A stretch of DNA of 64,000 nucleotides, from contig JAYMSP010000062.1 in assembly GCA_036897095.1 (NCBI GenBank), positions 1 through 64,000 of the forward strand. Direction: 5' to 3'. Below are positions 48,838-61,167 of the stretch, piece by piece. Both the position numbers and the translations under genes were made by a program. The stretch is from Plantago elongata. Lineage: Eukaryota; Streptophyta; Magnoliopsida; Lamiales; Plantaginaceae. Below the pieces are notes generated by a model. It was not told where the DNA came from and did no database searches. It worked only from the letters and a program-made list of their open reading frames with translations. Within the stretch, counting starts at the first letter, position 1. Every line of letters starts with the position of its first letter.

Positions 48838-50622
48838 ATTGTATTGGTGCTATACATGTTCATAATTTAGTTCAAAGTATTACTTAAAGTTAATATTAAA
48901 TCAACTTGTCTATTATATTATATTACTATTTCGAAATGAGCCCCAATTGTTACTTCAATCACTTGAGTAAAGACTCGAGTTCGAGTACTGTCTGTATAAA
49001 AAATATTTTTAGAGAGCCGTTGCTTAAAAATTCAAGAGTGTTAAGTTGAATTAGTCGCGAATATCCATGAAATAAAATAGATGTGCTAATGTGAGATTTA
49101 TGAAAAATAAAATAGATGAACTAGTTTCCAGATCATCGCTGTGTGTCCCATATGAGAAAGCATTAATGAGGTATCAACATGTCTCCTATTCTAAAACTAC
49201 AACTACTCCTAGTACATGTGCAATCAGCTAATGTTGTCTGATTAGGTTCATATTAGAGAAATTAATCTGGATAATTGAGTTCATATTGGTACTTGGTTAA
49301 CATATAGATCCACAAATATTGTAACGGATCTAAAGTTTTCATATAGTTTAAAGTTGACTCAGCTGTTTTTTTTCAAGGTGTAGAATTGCAATTCAATTTT
49401 ATTATATTTTTATTTAAAATTATATATAAAAATTCAATTCGAATTAAAATAATACAACTCCAATTTTATACTAAACAATCACTTAAAACTCAACTTAAAT
49501 TAATTGAGTTACCCACTTCATTTGATTTGGCATATAAGAAAGATACTTATTTTTCTTCACATTCTACTTATCATTTTCCATTAAAATTTCCTTTTATTAT
49601 AACTCTAAACAAATTAAATAACAACAAAACCATTACACAACAAATTCATATAATAATTCTATAAAATTTAAACTCTATCTTCACCACATAACTTTACAAG
49701 TCAATTAAAATTAACTTACTACCAGGCTCGACGATTAATGTTGAGAGCATCATAAATATAGTCATTGGGATTTAAACTTTATTAAATTATCAACTTGGCG
49801 CAAGTATAAGCAAACAAGTCAGTTAGCTGATATCTCAACGTAAACACACTCAGCCCACGTGAGTTATAGATATGTTTAATGTTTTACCTGTATACAACGG
49901 TTATATTAATTGAAATTCACTCAACTAAACTGGATAATATATAAACATATAATTAAATTAAACTAAACTGGATTGGATTAAACTGAACTAATTTTCAGGA
50001 CTACAAACCTAACTTAAAGTGCAAATTATAGAGATCACCAAGCCAATTTATTTCATTTGATGTCACACATTCCTTTATCATTGTTTTAATTCAAAACTTT
50101 TACCAAATACCACTCAAAAGTGAACATTAAATTATTACATATTTAACAATGTAACTATTCACATGATAATTGAAACTCTGTTAGAGAGATCATGCATGTC
50201 GTATCCAATTTACCTATAGCTTGAAACCACCAATACGAATACGATACGAGTATGAAAAATGGTAAAACTCAGAATGATAAGATACAAATATGTTAAGAAT
50301 ACATTTTTATTATAAAACCAAAACAAGACAGAAAAAACTATCACAAGTCCCTATCAAGTATTTTGATACGTCAATCTTATAAGTTATAACCATCATCAAA
50401 TCAGTAAAGAGAACAATTACATGATTAAGAAAACATAAATACAACAATTAAGGGAAAAAAAAGATGAGAATAGTAACTAAAAATAAGATTTCCTGGAGTA
50501 TCCACAAGCACACATATGACATGGAAAAAATACGTGTGGCTAATAGAATCAAACATGTTTACCAGTCAATTATCTCTACAAATTGCTTTGAAGCAAAACA
50601 CAACATTTGATGTAGAATAAAC
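48838..50622. other. Intergenic between GH3 gene D and the dynamin gene
   Basis: Strongly AT-rich. A sequence with GACTCGAGTTCGAGTACTG near 48970 has a B-box look and may be a SINE remnant. A stretch at 49380-49620 repeats AATTCAATTTTA-like words and may be an old MITE. The bases just after 50450 are probably the 3' untranslated region of the dynamin gene. Confidence 0.45.
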
Positions 50623-53600
50623 TTACATCATTGAAGAATTTGACTTTCTCAAGTAGACATCAGCCTCAAAGTCATCAAGTGACTCAAGAGCTTGTTGCAG
50701 AATAAGAAACATTGCATTGGTCCTTTTTCTCCCTACAACAATTTCATCTTCTTCCCTCAGCAGATCCCCGAAAAGGTTATCCCGATATAGTGACTGCATT
50801 AAAGTGCCCAGAAGATTGTTCTTGCTATAAAGAACTAGGAAATGCATAATGGCTTTCGGCACCAAGTCCTGGATATTCTTTCTCACAATATTAAAGTAAG
50901 ATGATACGAGTAATTTTGTAACTTCTATTTCCACCGTTTCATCCTCTGTTTGTGTTCCCAGCAACCTCAAATTGGAAGGCAGCCTGTTCAATTGTATAGC
51001 AGAGTCTGCAGCTTCAACCTGCATACTTTGTGATGTTGATGTTTGTGCAGGTGGGTGATCGTATGGATCCTCCATAGAAGGCCTCCGGTTTGCAAACACA
51101 GCTGATACACCTCGTATCTTTGTGGTAAGATACCCTGCTGTTGCTATTGCTGCTGCTGCTTTGTAACTGTAAGATTGCGGGTGACCTCCCTCATTCTGCC
51201 CGGACTGGGTTGATCCATTGGCTTCTACATTGGTCGAACTGTCTACATTTTTTTGGCTGCTTTCTGGCTTGGTTATTACTTGCTCCATACCATTACGATT
51301 CTGTAAAGACATTTCTGCTGTTTTTTTCTCACCATTAGAGCTAGGATGTGATGGGTTCATGCTACTCGTCTGTGAGGCTCTCACACGCTCTGAAGCAAAT
51401 TGCAAAGCCTTTTTCCCACCAATAAAATTAGGATGTGATGAATTTATATAGCTCACCTCCATTGCAATGATATCTTGTATCATTTTTCCAGCAGTTTTGA
51501 CACCCTGAGACAAAAACTTTTTCAATATGTCACTCATATGCCTTCTCAGCACAGGAAACCGCTGCATTCCAATTGGCTCACAGGCGTAACTTATTGTTGT
51601 CAGTTCTTCATGGATATAATGCAAGCACTGCAGGCTTGGTTCTAACAACCTTGCGATTTGTACTTTTACCAGATTTTCAAATGGGACCTCCGGCACAAAT
51701 ATAGAGTTTTTGAGACCAGTGGCGTTTTGAATGGCAATTCTGATATTTTCGTCAGTCATAGTTCCACAAGGATCAACATCCTCCAAACACCTCACAAAAC
51801 TTGACTGGAGAGTATACTTAATTCTAGCTCCACCCGACAACTCTTTTGTCGAAAACTCTTGACTTTTGCCATCCACCATACAGGAGTAACCTTCACAATA
51901 TTTTGTCAAGATATTTGACAATAACAGTCTTTGCTCATCCATTAATTCCATAACAGATCCATAAGTACGTAAATCATTTCCAACAGCAAGCAAACGAGAT
52001 TTTAACTCATCTTTCAACTTGGGTAAAACGGCTCTTATATGCTGCTCCAGAATCTGGTTCAACTTGTTTGCCAACTTTAGGATGCCGCAGCGGTCAGAAA
52101 GTCCACCATATATCGGATGACTCTGGAAGAACTTTTCCTCCTCCGTAAACGCATCTCTAATCATGCAATTGTTGTTGATATCATGTTGGCTGCGATTCAC
52201 AACACCAACATAACCCAGGCGAAGAGGGATAACTTTGCCCAGCAGAATATTACAAGCATCAGTACCCTTGTCCATTATATCTAGCTTAGTGATTACCCCA
52301 AGGGTCCTTAACCCAGTAGGATCCACCTCTCTAGCAATTTGCATAGCATCTGAAGTTGCCAAGTCAGAGTTGGCCGGACTGACAGCCAAGATAATACAGT
52401 TTTCTTGTCTAATGTAACGCATAATCAGATCCTTGATCCTTCGTTCAATATCAGGAGGTTGATCGCCTAGAGGAACCTTAGTCATTCCAGGTAAATCAAC
52501 CAGAGTCATATCAATCACATTCGGTGAAAATATCTTCAGTCGAATCTCCTCATCTGAAACTCCCTTATCCGTCCCTGCTCCTTTTTCTGTTTCCGCCTGA
52601 GCAATGTATATACATATCACTATAACCTTCTCAGGACAAACATCTATCATCAAAGTCCATATCGCAATGTACTATATGCATACAAAAGTTAAATCACTCC
52701 AACCTTCCCAGATCAAATAAATCAACTACGAAATGAATCTCACTTTCACTCAATCATTCTAACCTTCACATAACAAACAATCCAATTACCAAATAAACTC
52801 AAACATCCAATCACCCTATCCTTCTCATAACAAACAATTAATCTATCATCAAACTAAACTCAATATGCCCATTCATTATATACATACAGAAACAAAAGTT
52901 AAATCATTCCAACCTTCTCATAGCAAATAAATCAACTACAAAACAAAACTCAATTTCACTCTATCATCCTAAGCTTCTCAGAACAAACAGTCCAATTCTC
53001 AAAATACACTCAAAAAACGGTCAATGTATATAGATAAACAAGTTCACATCTAACCTTCTTAAAACAAACATTCCAATTACCAAAATAAACTCACACTGTC
53101 CATGCATATATAGGTATACAAGCTCACGCAATCATTCTAACCTCGTCAGAACAAATAAATCAAGTATGAGTCTCTGAAATGAAACTCAATTTCACTCGAT
53201 CACTCTAACCTTCTCGGAACAAACATCCAATCATCAAAATAAACTCACACAGTCAATGTATATACACACACAAGTTAACACAATCATTCTAACCTTCTCA
53301 GACCAAACAAATGGCAACTACGAAACTCAACTCGATTTCACTCAGTCATTCCAACCTTCTCAGAACAAACAATCCAATTATCACAATAAACTCAAAACAG
53401 ACAATACACATAGCTACACAAGTCCACACAATCACGAGAACAAACAAACAAACAAAAATATCAATTCTAAAAAAATCGAAAAAACGAATAGAATACTACA
53501 TATACATACCTGAATTTCGTTACGAATGTCAGAGAAATCTGAGAATTGTTTACCAGGAAGGTGCCGAAACTCGCCCCACTCATTGTCGGTACCGGAAACC

Positions 53601-53842
53601 TGCTCGAGCTGGAGGAGGAGAGGGCGGCGCGTGCATATACCGGTGCCCCGTGGCAGGAAATCACGGCCGACTAGGGCTTCGAGAACGCTCGACTTGCCGC
53701 TGCTCTGGCTGCCAACGACAGCTACCTGAGGCAGATTGAAGCCGGCCAGATAATCGCTTTCGAGCGGCGCTAATATGTCCTGGAGCTTGTTTAGAATTGG
53801 GAGAACAGATGACCCGATCACCGGAATACGAGTCTCCTCCAT
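50623..53842 (-). CDS. Dynamin-related protein, DRP3-like, single-intron gene
   Basis: Two exons, 53510-53842 and 50623-52596, join in phase 0 to 768 residues. GTPase motifs are complete: G1 GSQSSGKSS (44-52), the G2 Thr in CTRRP (71), G3 DLPG (145-148), G4 TKLD (214-217), and VNRS (243-246). Middle-domain signatures typical of DRP3 follow ([34 protein letters not shown]), then a variable Ser/Asn-rich insert and a C-terminal GTPase effector domain ([20 protein letters not shown]). There is no PH or Pro-rich domain. DRP3 proteins constrict mitochondria and peroxisomes during fission. DRP3 genes usually have many introns, as I recall, whereas here nearly 2 kb is one exon, suggesting a retroposed copy. 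The intact frame argues for function. Confidence 0.9.
52660..53450. repeat. Intron of the dynamin gene made of degenerate ~200-bp tandem repeats
   Basis: Blocks such as TCATTCTAACCTTCTCAGAAC, AAATAAATCAACTACGAAA, CAATCCAATTACCAAAATAAACTCA and GTCAATGTATATA recur in the same order about four times across nearly the whole 913-base intron. Copies are diverged and of unequal length. No coding function is seen. Confidence 0.7.
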
Positions 53843-54914
53843 TGTAATGCCGATTAAGCTCGATCGATTGATTGATTCTGCTCTATGTGAATTTTACTGA
53901 GTTTTTCTTACTTGGAAGGGACTGGTAAAAACTTGTTGAGGTTAAAACTTAAAAGAACAATAGAAGAGATAAAGAGATCTGAGTTGAGTTTTTTTGTTCT
54001 TTATTGCATACCTAATACTCAATTCGTCCTAAATTAAATATTTCAGATTCCATTTTAAATTGATCGTAATTCATTGACTCATTTTAAATTTTACACCCCA
54101 CAACTAAATATTATAATGAAAATAAATTTAATAGTGGTGTGTAATACCATCGGACAATCAATACGAGATGAAAGAATATATTAGTAGAAAAAAGATAAAT
54201 ATCTGTATCCTTTTAGAGTCAATAATTTAAAAAATAATTATGGTATCATTTATTATACTTTATAATATAATAAAAATTATATATTATCACACTAAATATA
54301 TATTTTTAAGTATAAAAATTGTATCATTTTTATTTTATAATACACGTTTGTACTATTGATACAGTAACTCTTTTGTAAAATTTCCGTTCCCATATGTCAT
54401 TTTTTAAAATTTACTCAGTAATTGAACCTTGGACGATCTTTTCCAAAAAGAAAGAGGATCAACTTTAAGTCCAAATTGGCTATATATCTTGTACAAATTA
54501 GGCCCAATATATATAGTTTTAAATTGATCCAAGTCCACTTACTAGAGAAGTGGGTCAATGACTAACTTTTGTGAAAGACATGCTAAACATTACGTATTAA
54601 AAATTTAACATGTATAATCTGTTATAAACATTATATTATATATTAATAAATGTATGTAATGCACATATAAAGGGGGTATATTATACACATGTGTGAAGTT
54701 AAACATATTTCAAAGATAACTTTAGTTGAAAGTTGAAATTAATAATTAGTAATATAGTAATCTTGTTTTTGGATGAATAAAACCGGACGAATAAAATAAC
54801 AAAACATATTTCAAATTGTAAGGATGAAAGATGTAATTTTGAGCTCAATAAGCTCATAATCTTAATACGAACACACCACAAAATACATAAATTAAGGAGA
54901 ACAAAGATTGAGCT
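53843..54914. other. Intergenic between the dynamin gene and aldehyde oxidase 1
   Basis: The dynamin promoter and leader adjoin 53843. The rest is very AT-rich. A stretch near 54010-54190 with AATTCGTCCTAAATTAAATA on one side and ATCGGACAATCAATACGAGAT on the other has a MITE look, but I cannot fix its ends. No gene seen. Confidence 0.45.
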
Positions 54915-57900
54915 TCAAGAGTGAGATGACATCAAGCAATACTGCAAATATATCTCAACTGTATCCAGGCCACATAGTTGCTTCACAACAGGCATAATAG
55001 CAGGAACATCAACCTCGAACGTTGGTTCAGTCCCTTGAACTGCTCCCCATGCTTTCAGCTGTTTTCTAGCCGCTTTAATCGCCGCGCGTATCGCGCAGTG
55101 CACTGATGCTGCCAGAAGAAGGGGAGGCTCACCGGATGCTGCACAATATCATCAACATTTTAGTATCAAACATCTCGTGATCATACATAGAAGAGTGTAC
55201 ATATGTACCTTTAGACGAGAGGATACGCTGTGGGTGTTTCCCAGTGTTTAGAACCTCGGCGTTGAACTCTTTAGGTATGTTATCCATGGTGGGTATCTCG
55301 TAATTCCATATTCCATTTGCGGTTACTAGTCCATCTTCGTTAGTACGGTACTCTTCTAGCATGAAGAATCCAATTCCTTGCACAAACGCACCTTCAATCT
55401 GGAAATTTTCGATAGCAAAGTGAGAGTTTGAACTTTGAAATAAATACAGTATAGGCAAAAATATGATTCAAGATGAAATACTGACCTGTCCCATATCAAC
55501 TGCTGGATTCAAGCTCTGGCCACAATCATAGATGATATCCGTTCTCAGTATTCTTGTTTCTCCTGTCAAGATGTTTACCTCGACCTGCATTACAATTGTA
55601 TTCACGTTCTGGTTTAGTTTGATCTCAGGTCTGTAATTTATGGACTCAGTTCGAGTAGCAGATACTACATGAAGGCAGATTCACCTCACTAACTGCAGCA
55701 CCATAGTTCAAGTATTTTATGGAACTAACTTCTGGCACGAAGTAAGAATTTGCTGCCAAGTTTATGTTCTGATGTGCCTGTATTCACAAAATCATCAGTA
55801 GACATTTGAAGTGACAATCCTGAGCGCATTATACCAGAAGCAACTCCAAAATGTTATAACAGGTGGATCAAATTTCAGAAAATTAATTCATAAAAGGCGT
55901 ATATAGTGTAAAGATAAAGAATTAACAGAAGGAACAAGAGTGAAAGTTTTCATATAGGAAACATACTTGCAGGATTAGAGCTTCCCAGGTAACCGAACCC
56001 ATTTGCTCCTCCAAGTTCTTCTTGAGAGGGGCTAATCTTTTGACCAAGACGTTACAACATAGTCGAACAGCTTCACAGCTAGCCTCAGATGTAGTACTTC
56101 CTGCAGTAAGGCCTCCTTGCACTACGCTCAAGGTATCAGCCTGCACAACTCGCACTTTCTCCACTAAATTTTCGATCCCATCGCATTGTATTAAACCAAG
56201 AGCGTAAGCTGTGGCTTGCTTCACCTTCGTATGAAGCCCCTGACCGACTTCTATACCCCCGACTTCAACAACAACGGACCCATCCCAGAGTATGCTCACT
56301 TTTCCAGGTGTTGGTCTCACCATCAACTCATGCACGACCGGTACTCGAGAAATTCCCCTTTTACACCACTTATTGCCATCATTGAACCGATCTATCACAA
56401 CACTTCTTTCAGCAAAACTCGAAGATCTTGCCACTTTATCCCAAATTGAAGGCAAACTATACTCTATTGCTTCCTCAGCTGAACTGCCATAAAACAACTT
56501 GAGACTTTCATATGAGTGAAGATTCCTGTTCCTAACCGAATCTGGATCCATTGAAAGAACAGAAGCCACATGTTCTAGTATAGCTTCAGCAATGAAAGAA
56601 CCTTGAACCTCACAAGGACCACGCATGATGGATCTGCTAATCTTGTTTGTTTTACATACTTTAACGTCGAAGGAAAGAGATCCCCAGTTGTACTTCTTAA
56701 GTGCAGCTATAATGTTGTTTGGCATTAAAGGGCTCGCATCTTCAGTTATCCCTGCATCAATAAGTATGTCAACGTGCAGAGCTGTAACCTTTCCATCGGA
56801 TTTGAACCCAATACTGTAAGTTAATTTCACGGGATGTCGGCCTCCTGCCATTATCATGTCAGTTTTCCGGTCTTGATATATTCTGACTGGACGATTCAGT
56901 TTATGAGCTGCAAGTGCACATGTCGTAGCTACCTGAAGATTCGTAGTTTTAGTATTTCTCCAAATTAAAAATATTACTGCAACCGATAACTATCTTTCGT
57001 ATGTGCATAAGGCTAAGAGAACTTTTTGATGGACGCAGAAAGATTAAAAGAACTAAGCTAGCTATATTTTCTGCATATTCAGCAGTAGCATATGGCCTAA
57101 ACTCGTGGTTAACCATAAAACGATGAATCTGAATCTGACGTCGAGCATACTTACAGGGATGCCTTTCATTGCCTTTCCTCCAAATCCTCCTCCAACTCTT
57201 CTGGTAATAACACGAACATTATGCTCGGGAATACCAAGACACCGTGCAATTACAGTGTGAGCATACTCTGGGTTCTGAATTGAACTGTAAACCAGCATGC
57301 AGTTTTCTTCATCAGGAATTGCAAGGGCAGCTTGTGTCTCCATGTAAAAGTAGTATTGGGAACCAAGTTTGATCTGAACACGCGGTTAACCAAAAATCAA
57401 ACAACATCATCACTATTGAGCTAGCTATGAACTCCCTAAAAAGTTCTATGACATAATGTGTACCTTAGCAGAGATAATTTTGTGATCTGCTTCCTCCATT
57501 CCCTGAGAGAAATCGCCAACTTCTTCAGGTTTTAAAGATGCAGGAATTTCAAAGAAACTCGACCTTTCAACAGCTTCTTCAACGGTTAAAATTGGTGGAT
57601 CTAAGCCTTCTATATCATAATCAACCAGAGCTGTTTTTGCAGCTACATTGGCACGCTTTTGTGAATCTGCAATCTAAACAAGATTCTTGGGTAAACATAG
57701 AATTCAATATACGATTCAGATATAAACAGTCGAGGAAGTGGAATATTACCACGAAAGCAATGCGGTCACCAGCACACCTTGCAAAATCAGGAGGAAACAA
57801 CGGCTCAGAACCAAACATTGTGATGGACCCTATGTTTTCTCCTTCTTTCGGTATATCATCAACAGTAATAACACATTTGACAGCAGATGGTAGTGAGTCA

Positions 57901-60253
57901 GAGTCGACAGAAATGCTCTTTACTCTAGCTACTGGCCTCGTGCTATAGATAAATGCTCCGTGTAGACAGTTTGGAGGCGAGGGAATGTCATCAACAAACA
58001 CTGCTTCACCTGTAAAACATAATTTTTGTTACAATCAGAAAAGATTTTGAATTTCTAAAACCAAAAAATGAAGACAAAATAAAGACATGACATATTTTAC
58101 TAAAGTATGACTGACCGGAGGCTTGGATAGCAGCACCAGCTTTGATAATAGGTTCACCCACCGGATAATATTCTCCACCAGGTTCAGTGACTTGCTTTGC
58201 TGATGATATCAATGGCATTCCATCTTTTCGTCCAAGATCAACACTAGAGCTGATTTTAGTATCTCCCAGCATTGCCTTGATCAAGTCCTCAGACGAACCA
58301 ACACTGGTGAAGCTGCTAAGAAATGTAAAGACATAACCGACAGCTAAGCTAGACCTGTAAGCAGCATGAGAAGTGCCATCTTCAGGTACCACATCAATTT
58401 TCACTAGCCTCACTGCTTCATTAACAACTGCGAGACTTAGCCATTTCCCTGCTAGGTATTCCTCGACTTTCCTTGCCCTGATCGGATGCTTTGTCCCAAA
58501 AGAACCAAACACAAGCCGGACACTGTTAACCAAAACTCCATCTTTATCACAGGAAATGTCTGCCAAGAAGGCAGCAGTTAAATAAGGCAATGCATTTCCA
58601 AGTGGTCGTGGTGCAGCACGGTAGGACTCGAACAATAGTTTTGAATTGGTTTTTCTTGAACCACTAATTCTCGTTGGTTCGTGCAGTGGAATATGAACAC
58701 TCAAGAGAACACTCTTGGAATCCATAGGAGGTCTATTCAAGAAATCTTCAAATGTAATCTTCTCGTGTTCATTACATGTGAATATACTCACACTAGAACC
58801 AGCAGCAAGGAGCAATGCACTTATGTCTGAAGGAAAATACTTTCGTTGTGTCATGACTAAATTCCCACCCAAACTACCTGAATTTCTGATGAATATGGAA
58901 GCAACCTTCTCCATATGATCAGCTATTTTCGCAAACACTAGACCTCCATCATAGCCAGAACTCAGTTTGCTATTTTCCTTCAGATATTCTATAACTTTGG
59001 AAATCGACAAAGTTGCACCGAATTCTACTCCAAACTTGTCCTTTTTTATTGTTGAGAGTTCAGGAATGAACCTCAAATCAATATACATGTCGTACGTCTC
59101 AGTTTCTTCATAATAGCCATCTCCCGTATTTCCAACAACAAGCTTAATTCTCAAACCATTCTCATCAGCAGAGGCTAAAAGCTGTTGAAGCTCCGCGATG
59201 TTTACTGGACTATACCAAGAAAGTTTCTTAGAATTCAGAACCTTCATCGACTTGTATTCTTCTTCAAGTGGCATAGGACAAGCGTGATTTTTCGGATTAT
59301 AAGAAGGCAATCTTTTAGCTCTAACTTCTTTTGTACCACCTTTTTTCCGAAATGAAAAGGTCCCCAAATCCTCCAAATCAACATCTGAAGCAAAACTTTT
59401 GCAAACATCAGCAATCGGGCGATAACCAGTACATCGACAGAGATTTCCTGTTACCGACTTCTCAGCTTCTGAAACTGTCAGCTTGGAGAATCCAGGTAAA
59501 GCTTCTGGACGATCATCGTTTTCAGCATTCACAAGTGCTGAGTAAAGCGACATGCAGAATCCAGGCGTACAGAAGCCGCACTGAGAAGCATGGAATTCGG
59601 CAAATCTTTCATGGATCGGATGGAAACCTTCTTTGCTATTTCCAAGACCTTCACTCGTAGTGACTGAACAGCGGTTTAAACTGCAGATGAGCGTAAGGCA
59701 TGAATTTATACTGTAGTTTTCGACCTGCTTAAGTACAGGATCATACTTCGATAGCAGAACAACACAAGCGCCACAGCCACCTGGAGATGACAAATTCATG
59801 AAATGTCAGTTGGACTATAGAGTTCGAAAAGCAGAAGCATAAAATCAGAGAAATCAAACATGGAACTTAAGACAAACGATAGCCGTATACATGACAAAAC
59901 AGAACAATATATAGAGTATAGACAGACTTATATCAGATAGATGTTTCAGCAGGTTCTTCAAATTCTCACACTAATTTACTCAAATTAAGCTGCAATCAGG
60001 TCGTATCCTACGCTACTCTTGCAATTCAAAATGCTTTATGAATTATGGCAAGAAGAAAAACATGAAAACTATAGGAAATCATAAATAAAATAGTCGCACC
60101 TTGTCCACAACTAAGCTTAACACTCTTGAAACGCGTACTTGAGCGCAAGAACTCCAGCAAAGTAGTCGAAGGGTCGATTTCCGGCACTTCGAATCTCTCT
60201 CCATTAACATGAAAAACCAAACACTCCCACCCTGATGAAGTGTTTGTCTCCAT
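54915..60253 (-). CDS. Aldehyde oxidase (molybdenum hydroxylase), gene 1
   Basis: Ten exons give about 1,360 residues, full length for plant aldehyde oxidases. The start at 60253 ([10 protein letters not shown]) fits the family; an in-frame Met 96 bases upstream is less likely. Exons 1 and 2 (60100-60253, 58116-59780) encode the two [2Fe-2S] clusters ([20 protein letters not shown] and CRCTGY) and the FAD domain ([17 protein letters not shown]). The molybdenum-cofactor domain follows, with [44 protein letters not shown] and the catalytic Glu region ASGEPPLL near 55.13 kb. It oxidises aldehydes to acids in the cytosol. Relatives include the abscisic-aldehyde oxidase of ABA synthesis, but substrate cannot be told from sequence. 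In the loop [10 protein letters not shown] a Cys stands where gene 2 has Gly. Confidence 0.93.
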
Positions 60254-61167
60254 TTCAGGTATACCAGTGCTGAAAACTCTTGGATCCTCTGTATATTTAT
60301 GCATTTTAGTCTGGAACTTTAAGCAATTTCCAAAGTTATATTCAGGCAATTCACATTTATGTCCAATAGACCAATAGCCTTTTTAGATTTCTTGGCTGTC
60401 ATTGACAATATATCCAACCTTTCCCTTCTTAGATGAGACTTTTGCAGATCTGGTTTATAGATATGTCACACATCTACCCAAAAAAGGACCTGATGTTTAC
60501 CTGCACGATTTACCATTTTGTAGGGTCAATTCATGAGCTGGACTACTTCTAACATACTAATTGCATGACATTGATGGTTAACATACAGGGCGGACTAAAA
60601 ACTTTATGTTCGCTAACTATATACTATATAAGATTATTTCGGGCCGGGCAACTTCAAAATTAATGATCGAAAACATTACATTTAGAAAGGAGGATGCTCC
60701 CTATGCCCACTCTGGACCCGGCCACGTTAACATAGTACATCTTACATTCAAGAGAGCAATTAAGGTCTCATTAAGTCCTTAGCTGCCATCATCAGCATAC
60801 ATAATTTCATATTTATTGCAACTATCACTTTCCTCTACTTCAAAATTAAACCATTCTTTTCTTTAGGTATTCTGTAATAATTGAAGATCGGAGATCGATC
60901 GAACTCAGAACCTTTCTGCTATTAGGAATGAACCTCAAATCAATACACATGTCACTACAACTTGAAGCCAAAACCACATGTAATCTCCAAATGGAACTAT
61001 AAGTCTATAACATATTGATTCTACAGGGTAAAGCCAAAACCTCTTGTAATTTACAACGTTGCAACGTGTGAACTTTAAACAACATATACGTATAATTTCT
61101 GCATATCCTGTTTATATGGGATCCCCATTTATTTCTGGTATGAAAGTGTAAAAATGTAGACTAAGCT
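60254..61167. other. Intergenic between the two aldehyde oxidase genes
   Basis: It holds the promoter and leader of aldehyde oxidase 1 next to 60254 and the 3' flank of aldehyde oxidase 2 next to 61167. No other feature is recognised. At about 900 bases this is a short spacer, as expected for tandem duplicates. Confidence 0.55.

Noticed and set aside
49380-49680. AT-rich stretch with recurring AATTCAATTTTA words, considered as a MITE
   Set aside because: No definable inverted ends or target-site duplication; could be simple AT-rich drift.
53311-53739. 142-codon plus-strand frame over the dynamin first exon
   Set aside because: It is the antisense shadow of the conserved GTPase exon, and its other part is low-complexity intron repeat.
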